From Sphingomonadaceae bacterium (GTDB lineage Bacteria > Pseudomonadota > Alphaproteobacteria > Sphingomonadales > Sphingomonadaceae): a stretch of DNA of 5,737 nucleotides. Of this stretch, positions 1 through 5,666 are shown in pieces. The stretch lies in the NCBI GenBank assembly GCA_020446665.1, contig JAGREF010000325.1, positions 1 through 5,737 of the forward strand, in the 5' to 3' direction. A program made the translations under genes and the position numbers. A model generated the notes under the pieces. It was not told the origin of the DNA. It did no database searches and was given only the letters and a program-made list of their open reading frames with translations. How positions within the stretch are numbered: the first letter of the stretch is position 1; each line of letters opens with the position of its first letter.

Positions 1-503
1 GCGGTGGATTCGGCATTCCCTATTTCAATGGCGATGAGCAGCTCGATCTGGTCCGCGTTGGTGAGGCGCTGGAAGAGCGATTCGCAAACCTGCCGGAAAA
101 TCTTGTTGAAACAGCACTTTGTATCGAACTTGGCCGCTATCTTGTGGGCGAAGCGGGCGTTTATCTGACGCGAATCGTTGATCGTAAGACCAGCCATGGG
201 GAGGTCTATCTGATCACCGATGGCGGGTTGCATCACCAGCTGGCAGCCTCTGGCAATTTCGGCACAGTGGTGCGGCGCAATTATCCTGTCGCGATTGCCA
301 GCCATTTCGATTCCGCCCCTGCGGAAGAGGTCAATGTGGTCGGCTGCCTGTGCACCCCGCTTGACCGGCTGGCGGACAAGGCGCTCATGCCCAAGGCTGA
401 AATCGGCGATCTGGTGGCAGTTTTCTGCGCCGGAGCCTATGGCGCCAGCGCCAGCCCCGCTGCCTTTCTGGGGCAGGGGCCTGCGGCTGAAATACTCGTT
501 TAA
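1..503 (+). CDS. PLP-dependent decarboxylase, exosortase A-associated type (C-terminal part, 5' end outside window)
   Basis: The reading frame is open from base 3 to the TAA at 501-503 and gives the last 166 residues. They resemble the C-terminal domain of group IV (LysA/ornithine-type) PLP decarboxylases, especially the subgroup found in XrtA/PEP-CTERM polysaccharide loci. Visible marks are GGFGIPYF at the window edge, ELGRYLVGEAG around 126-158 (the place of the EPGR substrate-binding motif, with Leu for Pro), GCLCTPLD at 342-365 with the Cys at 351-353 in the active-site position contributed to the partner subunit, and AGAYG at 432-443, whose Tyr contacts the PLP phosphate in this fold. 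A GTG at 144 could be mistaken for a start, but the conserved motifs before it show that the gene begins upstream of the window. The natural substrate of this subgroup is not known to me; an amino acid or amino-sugar precursor is only a guess. It is separated by 181 nt from the export genes, which may have their own promoter. Confidence 0.88.
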   Translation, partial: GGFGIPYFNGDEQLDLVRVGEALEERFANLPENLVETALCIELGRYLVGEAGVYLTRIVDRKTSHGEVYLITDGGLHHQLAASGNFGTVVRRNYPVAIASHFDSAPAEEVNVVGCLCTPLDRLADKALMPKAEIGDLVAVFCAGAYGASASPAAFLGQGPAAEILV

Positions 504-536
504 CCTTTTAAGCCCTCACTGTCCCAAATCGGGAAC

Positions 537-556
537 GGCGCACAGAAAGCTGCGCC
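537..556 (+). terminator. Inverted repeat after decarboxylase gene, weak terminator candidate
   Basis: A perfect 6-bp inverted repeat, GGCGCA (537-542) and TGCGCC (551-556), encloses an 8-nt loop about 34 nt after the decarboxylase stop. It is followed by AAAAGTCGTTT rather than a clean T-run, so it is a poor Rho-independent terminator. It could be a transcript-end stabiliser or chance. A weaker TCCC/GGGA pair (522-525/531-534) lies just before it. Confidence 0.25.
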
Positions 557-582
557 AAAAGTCGTTTAGCTAACGGTATATT
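554..582 (+). promoter_or_regulatory. Possible promoter of the export operon (TATATT -10 at 577-582)
   Basis: TATATT at 577-582 matches a sigma-70-type -10 in five of six positions and sits in the AT-richest part of the gap, about 100 nt before the export lipoprotein gene. At 16-18 nt spacing the upstream bases (around 553-560, GCCAAA region) do not resemble TTGACA, so recognition would need a helper or a different sigma factor. An 8-bp palindrome TTAGCTAA (566-573) lies in the spacer. Transcription starting near 588-591 would give a leader of about 95 nt. This is inferred from sequence only. Confidence 0.3.
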
Positions 583-603
583 CACCCTTTTTGGCGAGGA
601 AGC

Positions 604-636
604 ATGCCTGAACCGCGGGTGCGGAAAGGCAGGTAG
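604..636 (+). CDS. Possible 10-residue leader peptide in the operon leader
   Basis: ATG at 604 opens a reading frame MPEPRVRKGR ending at TAG 634-636. A purine-rich GAGGA (596-600) precedes it, but the gap to the ATG is only 3-4 nt, shorter than usual. The frame matters because its stop codon falls exactly in the loop of the hairpin at 620-651, so translating ribosomes would open that hairpin. An 11-codon frame is easily found by chance and nothing else supports expression. I list it only because of its position. Confidence 0.15.
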   Translation: MPEPRVRKGR

Positions 637-651
637 CTCCTCCTTTGCGCA
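620..651 (+). promoter_or_regulatory. Imperfect 12-bp leader hairpin with anti-Shine-Dalgarno-like 3' arm
   Basis: TGCG (620-623) pairs with CGCA (648-651), AAAGG (625-629) with CCTTT (642-646), and AGG (631-633) with CCT (639-641). This gives 12 Watson-Crick pairs broken by one G-G mismatch (624/647) and one bulged C (630), around the loop TAGCT (634-638). The 3' arm, CCTCCTTT, resembles the anti-Shine-Dalgarno end of 16S rRNA. Part of it, TCCTT (641-645), is exactly complementary to the AAGGA (671-675) in front of the export lipoprotein gene. The two pairings exclude each other, so this could be a translational switch. No known riboswitch class is recognised. The pairing is seen directly; the function is inferred. 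Confidence 0.4.
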
Positions 652-670
652 TTGTAGCCCGCAACAAGGC

Positions 671-675
671 AAGGA
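671..675 (+). promoter_or_regulatory. Ribosome-binding site deciding the export lipoprotein start
   Basis: AAGGA lies 9 nt before ATG 685 and 6 nt before GTG 682, which is in the same frame. The spacing allows both, and the ATG is preferred because it is the stronger codon; the protein differs by one residue. This site is the one that could be masked by TCCTT at 641-645. Confidence 0.6.
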
Positions 676-684
676 TGCGCAGTG

Positions 685-1326
685 ATGCCTAAGACCCGTT
701 TTTCGACCCTTCTGGCCGGTACAGCCGTGGCCGCGATGAGCCTTTCGGGCTGCGCCACCAGTGGCGGCGGCGAGCTGCCACCTGCGACTTTTGTGTCCAT
801 GCAGGAAGGACCGGGCGAAGAATATGTGATCGGCCCGCTGGACGAGCTGACCATCCATGTCTGGCGGAACCCCGAACTGGGTGCGGAGAAAATCCAGGTT
901 CGCCCGGATGGCCGCATTACCATTCCGCTGGTGCAGGATATGCCCGCTGTCGGCAAGACACCGGCCATGCTGCAGGAGGATATCCGCCTGCAGCTGTCGC
1001 AATTCATCGAAGAGCCGCTGGTCAGCGTGATCGTGACCAAATTTGCCGCGACCACGCAGCAGATCCGCGTGATCGGCGCGACGCAGAAGCCGGCTTCGAT
1101 TCCCTATCGTGCAAATATGACTGTGCTCGACGCGATGATCGCAGTGGGCGGCCTGTCCGAATTCGCTGCAGGCAACCGGGCTAAGCTGATCCGTTTCGAC
1201 AAAAGGCTGGGCCGTCAGCGCGAATATGCACTGAAGCTGGGCGATCTGCTGCGCAAGGGCGACAGCCGCGCAAACGTGATGCTGATGCCCGGCGACGTGA
1301 TCATCATCCCCGAAAGCATGTTCTGA
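685..1326 (+). CDS. Polysaccharide export lipoprotein, short OPX/Wza type (XrtA-system family)
   Basis: A 213-residue periplasmic lipoprotein expected to carry exopolysaccharide from the inner-membrane copolymerase towards the outer membrane. Residues 1-22 form a lipoprotein signal with lipobox LSGC, so Cys23 is the lipidated residue; Ala at +2 favours the outer membrane. A Poly_export domain follows at about 45-118 (YVIGPLDELTIHVW, then VRPDGRITIPLV and the EEPLVSVIV strand). One SLBB domain spans about 125-170 (IRVIGATQKPASIPY, then LDAMIAVGGLSEFAAGNRA), and the protein ends with the closing strand MPGDVIIIPESMF. It is far shorter than E. coli Wza (about 380 residues): there is one SLBB repeat instead of several, and no C-terminal amphipathic helix to form an alpha-helical outer-membrane pore. 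Short single-SLBB proteins of this length are normal in XrtA loci, so it is probably intact. It is first of five closely spaced genes. GTG 682 is an alternative start. Confidence 0.92.
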   Translation: MPKTRFSTLLAGTAVAAMSLSGCATSGGGELPPATFVSMQEGPGEEYVIGPLDELTIHVWRNPELGAEKIQVRPDGRITIPLVQDMPAVGKTPAMLQEDIRLQLSQFIEEPLVSVIVTKFAATTQQIRVIGATQKPASIPYRANMTVLDAMIAVGGLSEFAAGNRAKLIRFDKRLGRQREYALKLGDLLRKGDSRANVMLMPGDVIIIPESMF

Positions 1327-1342
1327 GGATCGGCGAAAACAC

Positions 1343-2866
1343 ATGAACGAAGTTTTTGAAGAGCTCAGGTCCGCAGCCTACTCGATCTGGCATCGTCGCT
1401 GGATCGTGCTGGCGGCTGCATGGGGTGTCTGCCTGCTGGGCTGGCTGGCCGTGGCCATGATCCCCAATGCCTATGAATCGAAGGCGCGCATCTATGTCGA
1501 GCTCGACGATGTTCTGGGCGATACCACCGGCATTCCCGGCGGCAGCCAGAAGAAAGAGATTGAGCGTGTCCGCCAGACGCTGACCAGCACGATCAACCTG
1601 GAAAAGGTGATTCGCTCTACCAAGCTGGGCGAAGGCATTATTGACCAGCGCGGCATGGATAATGCCATTGAAGGGCTGGGCAAGAATGTCACCGTGCTGA
1701 GCGAAGAGGACAACCTCTTCGAACTGACGGCCAAGGTGGGCAAGGGCGATCTGTCGGATGCAGAAAATGCCGCGCTTGCGCAGGATGTCGTTGAAAAGCT
1801 GATCGACATTTTCCGGGAAGAAAATCTCGCTGGCAATCGCGGTGAAGTGGCGGATACGCTGGTTTTCCTCGATCAGCAGCTGGAAGACCGCAAGGCCGAA
1901 CTGGAAGCTGCCGAACAGCGCCGCGTGGCGTTTGAGGCCGAATATCCCGAACTGATTGGCGGCACAGCCGCTATTTCCGGCAAGCTGTCGACAATGCGTG
2001 CTGAACTGCGCGGGGTCGATGCTGATCTGGCTGCCGCGCAAAGCTCGCTGGCAGCGATCAACGGGCAGCTGGCAGGAACGCCGCGCTCGATCAGTACGCC
2101 GGGTGTCGGCGGCGGGGCCTCTGCTTCGCTGGCGCAGGCGCGCGGGCAGCTTGCTGCAATGCAGGCGCGCGGCCTTACAGACAGCCACCCGGATATCATT
2201 GCCCTGCAGCGCCAGATTCAATTGCTGGAACGCCAGGCTGCAAACGAGCCTTCCGGGGCAGGCAGCTCGCCGAACCCGGCCTATACGTCGCTGGTTGCGA
2301 TGAAGGCAGAGCGGCAGGCCAAGGTCCAGTCGCTCCAGGCACGCAGCGCTGCCTTGCAGTCTGACATCATGGCGATGACCGCCGATCAGGCGCAGGAACC
2401 GGCTGTAGCGGCGGAAGCCAACCGGATCAGCCGCGACTATGAAGTGCTGAAGAAGAAATATGAAGACCTGCTGCAAAAGCGCGAGGAATTGCGCCTGCGC
2501 AAGGATGTCGAAGCTGATGGCAGCTCGGTCCGCTTTGAAGTGGTCGATCCGCCTACCACGCCGCGCACACCGGCCGCACCCAATCGCCCGCTGCTGCTGG
2601 CCGGGGTGTTGATTGCCGGGCTGGGTATCGGCGTGGGCATCGCCTTTGCCATCGGCCATTTGCGGTCAACCTTCGCCACCACGGCAGCGTTGGAGAAATC
2701 CATGGGCCTGCCTGTGCTGGGGGCGATTTCCCAGACCTTCAGCGATGCGGATCGCATTGTGCGAGCCAAGCGGATGCGGATGTTCTTCGCCGGTACGGCC
2801 GCCTTGTGCGGGTTGTTCATAGTCCTGCTGGCGGTGGAGTTCATCCAGCGCGGCATGGTGGCGTGA
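1343..2866 (+). CDS. Polysaccharide chain-length determinant, Wzz/GNVR family (XrtA-system type)
   Basis: A 507-residue inner-membrane copolymerase that sets polymer length and pairs with the kinase encoded next. A short cytoplasmic N-terminus leads to TM1 at about 18-40 and a Wzz domain (MIPNAYESKARIYVELDDVL). A long periplasmic part rich in Glu, Ala and Gln follows, with coiled-coil character at about 165-240, 262-300 and 318-390; it includes DSHPDIIALQRQI (280-292) and the GNVR-type stretch SRDYEVLKKKYEDLLQKREE (363-382). A Pro-rich segment (403-416) precedes TM2 (about 417-438). After a basic cytoplasmic loop there is a third hydrophobic segment at about 481-500. There is no C-terminal kinase domain, unlike E. 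coli Wzc. It starts 16 nt after the lipoprotein stop; the nearest purine-rich motif, GAGG at 1325-1328, is 14 nt from the ATG, so initiation may depend on coupling to the gene upstream. Confidence 0.93.
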   Translation: MNEVFEELRSAAYSIWHRRWIVLAAAWGVCLLGWLAVAMIPNAYESKARIYVELDDVLGDTTGIPGGSQKKEIERVRQTLTSTINLEKVIRSTKLGEGIIDQRGMDNAIEGLGKNVTVLSEEDNLFELTAKVGKGDLSDAENAALAQDVVEKLIDIFREENLAGNRGEVADTLVFLDQQLEDRKAELEAAEQRRVAFEAEYPELIGGTAAISGKLSTMRAELRGVDADLAAAQSSLAAINGQLAGTPRSISTPGVGGGASASLAQARGQLAAMQARGLTDSHPDIIALQRQIQLLERQAANEPSGAGSSPNPAYTSLVAMKAERQAKVQSLQARSAALQSDIMAMTADQAQEPAVAAEANRISRDYEVLKKKYEDLLQKREELRLRKDVEADGSSVRFEVVDPPTTPRTPAAPNRPLLLAGVLIAGLGIGVGIAFAIGHLRSTFATTAALEKSMGLPVLGAISQTFSDADRIVRAKRMRMFFAGTAALCGLFIVLLAVEFIQRGMVA

Positions 2867-2870
2867 GGAG
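2865..2870 (+). promoter_or_regulatory. Ribosome-binding site overlapping the upstream stop codon
   Basis: GAGGAG shares its first two bases with the TGA stop of the chain-length gene and lies 6 nt before the kinase ATG at 2877. This arrangement supports translational coupling, which suits two proteins expected to form one complex. Confidence 0.7.
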
Positions 2871-2876
2871 AGTAGC

Positions 2877-3950
2877 ATGACCGAACATAGCAAAATCCCG
2901 CTCCCAGGTGCTGAGCCCGAGAAGGATAGCAGTTCGCTGCTGGAACGCGCCAGCGGGGCCTTTGGCTTCGATCTGTCGCGGGTCGCGCCAGTGCCGAAGA
3001 ACCTTGACGAACCGCCGATGAAGCGGGCGAAGAAGGTTGAACGCAAACAGGCTGAACCCCCTGCCAAGCCTGCGCAAAAGGCCCCGGCAGAAGTTGTCGC
3101 CGAGGAAACTCCCGCGCAGCTTCCGGCGGTCGCTGCCACCAGCGCCAGCGAGCAGGCATCATTGCCTGCCACGGTTCCGCCGTCTGAAATCATGCTCAGC
3201 CAGGGCTTCGATCCGGTTGAATTCACCGGCAAGAAGCATGTGGTTGATCGCGCCCATCTGCGCGAACAGGGGATGATCGTTCCGGAAGCCAGCGTGACCG
3301 GGCTGCTGGAGGAATTCCGCATTGTGAAGCGTCAGCTGATCAGCGCGGCCCGCAAGGCTGGCACTGCGGCCTCGCGCCGGGTGTTGGTCTGTTCTCCGCT
3401 GCCGGGCGAAGGCAAGACTTTCTGTTCGACCAACCTCGCCATTTCCATGGCCGGGGAACGGGACAGCGAAGTTCTGCTGGTGGATGCCGATTTCGCCAAG
3501 CCTTCCATCCTGTCCGCGCTGGGCCTGCCCAAGGGGCCGGGCTTCATGGATGCGCTGGCCGATCCGTCGCTGAAGGTGGAAGATCTGGTGATGGGCACGG
3601 ATATTCCGGGCCTGTGGGTGCTGCCAGCCGGCACGCAGACCAATTCCGACAGCGAATATCTTTCCAGCAGCCGGACCAGCGAGATGCTGGATCGGCTGAC
3701 CATGGGCGCGCCGCACCGGATTGTCATTTTCGATACGCCGCCAGCGCTGGCCGCCTCTCCGGCGGCGGAACTGGCCAAACATGTTGGTCAGGCAGTGCTG
3801 GTCGCCCGCGCCGACAAGACCGGACAGAGCGCGCTGGAAGATGCCTATCAGCTGCTGTCTGCCTGCCCGGATATCAAACTGCTGCTCAATGCAGCGCATT
3901 TCAGCCCCAGTGGGCGCCGCTTTGGCTCCTATTACGGCTACGGGGGATAA
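2877..3950 (+). CDS. Tyrosine autokinase, CpsD/CapB family (XrtA-associated BY-kinase)
   Basis: A 357-residue cytoplasmic bacterial tyrosine kinase expected to dock on the membrane protein encoded just before it and to regulate polymer synthesis by cycles of autophosphorylation. The P-loop ATPase signatures are complete. Walker A is SPLPGEGKT at 173-181 (Lys180), Walker A' is LLVDADFAKPS at 200-210 (Asp203, Asp205), and Walker B is IVIFDTPP at 282-289 (Asp286). The C-terminus is SYYGYGG, with Tyr352, Tyr353 and Tyr355 as the likely autophosphorylation cluster; this is fewer tyrosines than the Wzc tail. The first ~140 residues lie before the kinase fold: SSLLERASGAFGFDLSRV at about 19-36 resembles a conserved N-terminal motif of this subgroup, followed by a Pro/Ala/Lys/Glu-rich, probably disordered linker (about 44-102). 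EEFRIVKRQL (145-154) marks the helix entering the kinase domain. There are no membrane segments. The start is fixed by GAGGAG 6 nt upstream. Confidence 0.93.
   Translation: MTEHSKIPLPGAEPEKDSSSLLERASGAFGFDLSRVAPVPKNLDEPPMKRAKKVERKQAEPPAKPAQKAPAEVVAEETPAQLPAVAATSASEQASLPATVPPSEIMLSQGFDPVEFTGKKHVVDRAHLREQGMIVPEASVTGLLEEFRIVKRQLISAARKAGTAASRRVLVCSPLPGEGKTFCSTNLAISMAGERDSEVLLVDADFAKPSILSALGLPKGPGFMDALADPSLKVEDLVMGTDIPGLWVLPAGTQTNSDSEYLSSSRTSEMLDRLTMGAPHRIVIFDTPPALAASPAAELAKHVGQAVLVARADKTGQSALEDAYQLLSACPDIKLLLNAAHFSPSGRRFGSYYGYGG
3942..3947 (+). promoter_or_regulatory. Ribosome-binding site inside the end of the kinase gene
   Basis: GGGGGA, at the last kinase codons, lies 7 nt before ATG 3955 and directly before the kinase TAA (3948-3950). 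It supports 3955 as the barrel start and implies coupling to translation of the kinase. Confidence 0.6.
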
Positions 3951-3954
3951 TCCC

Positions 3955-5652
3955 ATGAAAAAGCACATTTTCCTTTCTGCCTGTGCGCTTGGTGCACTGA
4001 ACCTGTCCAGCCCGGTGCTGGCACAGTCCTGGGGTGACGATGTCACCGGGGGCGGCGATGACGGGTACGAATCCGGCGATCGCGGCAGCGGCGGTTCTGC
4101 CAGCGGCGGTAGCGGCCAGCGCGGCGTGTCGATCGATCCCTATATCGAGGTCTCGCAGGTTGGCGTGATGGAGCTGTCACCCGGTGATGACACCGTAACC
4201 TATACCCAGGTCGCAGCGGGCGTGGATGCGAGCGTGCAGGGGCGCAATAATGGCGCCTCCGTCTCGGTCCGCTACGAACGCAATTTGGGCTGGGGCAATA
4301 ATGCCAGTGACAGCGATACGATCAGCGGCGTGGCGCGCGGCTATGCCTCTATCATCCCGCAGGCGGTGACAGTTGAAGCAGGCGCCCTGGCGGCCCGCAC
4401 GACCGTTGACGGCACGGGCAGCACCACGCTCAGCTCGCTGCGGCAGGGCGATTCGGAAAGCAATATCTACTCCGGCTATGTCGGCCCCAATGTGCATACG
4501 CGGCTGGGTGATGTGGAAGCGAACGCGAATTACCGGCTGGGCTATACGCGCGTTGAAGCGCCCGATGCTTTTGTCACCGCTCCCGGCGGCGCGCCGGTCG
4601 ATGTGTTTGATGACAGCATAACCCATTCGGCCAATGTCCATCTGGCCACCCGTCCGGGTGAGCCCCTGCCGGTTGGTGTGGGTGTGGGCGCTGGCTTCTA
4701 TCAGGAAGACAGCGGCACGCTCGACCAGCGTGTGCGTGACATGCATGTGCGCGGTGACGTGACGGTGCCTGTGACGCAGAGCATCTCTGTGGTCGGCGGT
4801 GTCGGCTATGAAGATGTGCAAGTGTCCAACCGGGATGCGCTGCGCGATGTGAATGGCGATCCGGTGATCGGCACGGATGGTCGTCTGGTAACAGACAAGG
4901 CCTCTGCACGGCAGCTTTCCTATGATGTGTCGGGCCTGATCTGGGATGTCGGCGTTGTCTGGCGTCCGTCCAGCCGCACGGCCCTAGAAGCGCATGTGGG
5001 CAAGCGTTACGATTCCACGACCTATTATGGCAGCTTTGCCTGGGCACCGAATGATCGCAGCGCTCTCAACATCTCTGTCTATGACGGGATCAGCGGCTTT
5101 GGTGGCCAGCTCAACAATTCGCTGGCCGGATTGTCGACCGATTTCACCGCCAGCCGCAATGCGATCAATGGCGATGTCACCGGCTGTGTGAACAGCGCGG
5201 ATGGCGGCGGCTGCCTTAATGGTGTGCTGGGCTCGATCCGTTCGGCGACTTTCCGTGGTCGCGGCGTGTCCGCCACCTATAGCCGCCGGGCCGGTAATCT
5301 GGCTCTGACTGTGGGTGCAGGCTATGACCGGCGCAAGTTCATCGCTGCTGCGGGGACAGTGCTGGGCGCTGCCGATGGCGCGGTTGATGAAACCTTCTGG
5401 GGTGCCGTCAATCTGGATGGCAAGATCGGCCGCCGCGGGTCCTTCTCGCTCGGCACCTATGCCAATTACTTCACCAATGGCCTGAGTGATGACAGCGCCT
5501 TCGCTGTCGGTTCGCAGGCTGCATACAGCCACAACATCTATCGCGGCCTCTCGGCCCGCGCAGCGGTTGCTTATGACTTCCTCGACTCTGACGTGTCGGC
5601 GGAAGAAATCGCAGCAGCCTCGGCGCTGGTTGGCATCCGCTACGACTTCTAA
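3955..5652 (+). CDS. Outer-membrane beta-barrel protein, PEP-CTERM/XrtA system-associated
   Basis: A 565-residue secreted protein. Residues 1-23 are a Sec signal peptide (MKK, hydrophobic core, SSPVLA then QSW), cleaved probably after Ala23. A Gly/Ser/Asp-rich linker (about 27-57) precedes the mature fold. From about 58 to the end the sequence alternates short polar/hydrophobic strands with Gly- and Asp-rich turns (for example YTQVAAGVDASVQGR, ASVSVRYERNLGWG, NANYRLGYTRVEA), and the protein ends LVGIRYDF; a terminal Phe in such a strand is the usual BAM recognition signal. I therefore read it as a barrel, probably with 16 or more strands, of the family sitting between kinase and ATPase in XrtA loci. 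The mature protein has only two cysteines, Cys411 and Cys420, in one Gly-rich loop. The frame stays open upstream to 3721, but the signal peptide and GGGGGA site fix the start at 3955. A role as polymer exit pore is inferred from neighbours. Confidence 0.85.
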   Translation: MKKHIFLSACALGALNLSSPVLAQSWGDDVTGGGDDGYESGDRGSGGSASGGSGQRGVSIDPYIEVSQVGVMELSPGDDTVTYTQVAAGVDASVQGRNNGASVSVRYERNLGWGNNASDSDTISGVARGYASIIPQAVTVEAGALAARTTVDGTGSTTLSSLRQGDSESNIYSGYVGPNVHTRLGDVEANANYRLGYTRVEAPDAFVTAPGGAPVDVFDDSITHSANVHLATRPGEPLPVGVGVGAGFYQEDSGTLDQRVRDMHVRGDVTVPVTQSISVVGGVGYEDVQVSNRDALRDVNGDPVIGTDGRLVTDKASARQLSYDVSGLIWDVGVVWRPSSRTALEAHVGKRYDSTTYYGSFAWAPNDRSALNISVYDGISGFGGQLNNSLAGLSTDFTASRNAINGDVTGCVNSADGGGCLNGVLGSIRSATFRGRGVSATYSRRAGNLALTVGAGYDRRKFIAAAGTVLGAADGAVDETFWGAVNLDGKIGRRGSFSLGTYANYFTNGLSDDSAFAVGSQAAYSHNIYRGLSARAAVAYDFLDSDVSAEEIAAASALVGIRYDF

Positions 5653-5655
5653 GCT

Positions 5656-5659
5656 GGAG
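5656..5659 (+). promoter_or_regulatory. Ribosome-binding site of the ATPase gene
   Basis: GGAG, within CTGGAGA, lies 7 nt before ATG 5667 in the 14-nt gap after the barrel stop. It is a conventional site and supports the start. Confidence 0.6.
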
Positions 5660-5666
5660 ATATTCG

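Noticed and set aside
592..608. Possible sigma-54 (-24/-12) promoter, TGGC...TGC
   Set aside because: Sigma-54 control is known for some XrtA loci, so I looked for it. The GG and GC elements here are 11 nt apart rather than the required 10, and the flanking bases do not match.
682..684. GTG at 682 as start of the export lipoprotein
   Set aside because: It is directly followed by ATG at 685 in the same frame. The ribosome-binding site suits both, and ATG is the stronger codon; the effect is one residue before the signal peptide.
508..1344. Minus-strand frame of 278 codons covering the intergenic gap and export lipoprotein
   Set aside because: Its composition is rich in His, Arg, Cys and Gln, typical of an antisense shadow, and it overlaps a well-supported gene entirely.
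1304..2659. Long open frame of 451 codons on the minus strand
   Set aside because: It lies antisense to the chain-length gene, whose GC-rich Ala/Glu/Gln-rich codons leave few stops on the other strand. The translation is low-complexity (His/Arg/Gln/Leu-rich) with no recognisable domain, while the + strand protein is clearly a Wzz/GNVR protein.
3721..3954. Extension of the barrel frame upstream to a GTG at 3721, giving 643 codons
   Set aside because: The extension overlaps the kinase gene in another frame and gives an Arg/Pro/Cys-rich sequence. The internal Met at 3955 begins a textbook signal peptide with GGGGGA 7 nt upstream.
3159..4046. Minus-strand frame of 295 codons across the kinase and barrel start
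   Set aside because: It is antisense to the kinase motifs and to a signal peptide, with no domain of its own.
4078..4120. GGC/AGC-rich short repeats near the barrel's N-terminus
   Set aside because: They encode an ordinary Gly/Ser linker; there is no regular repeat unit or sign of a mobile or recombination element.
4177..4821. Minus-strand frame of 214 codons rich in His, Ala and Ile
   Set aside because: It is the reverse complement of the barrel's strand-and-turn coding; repetitive residue use and no recognisable motif or start site.
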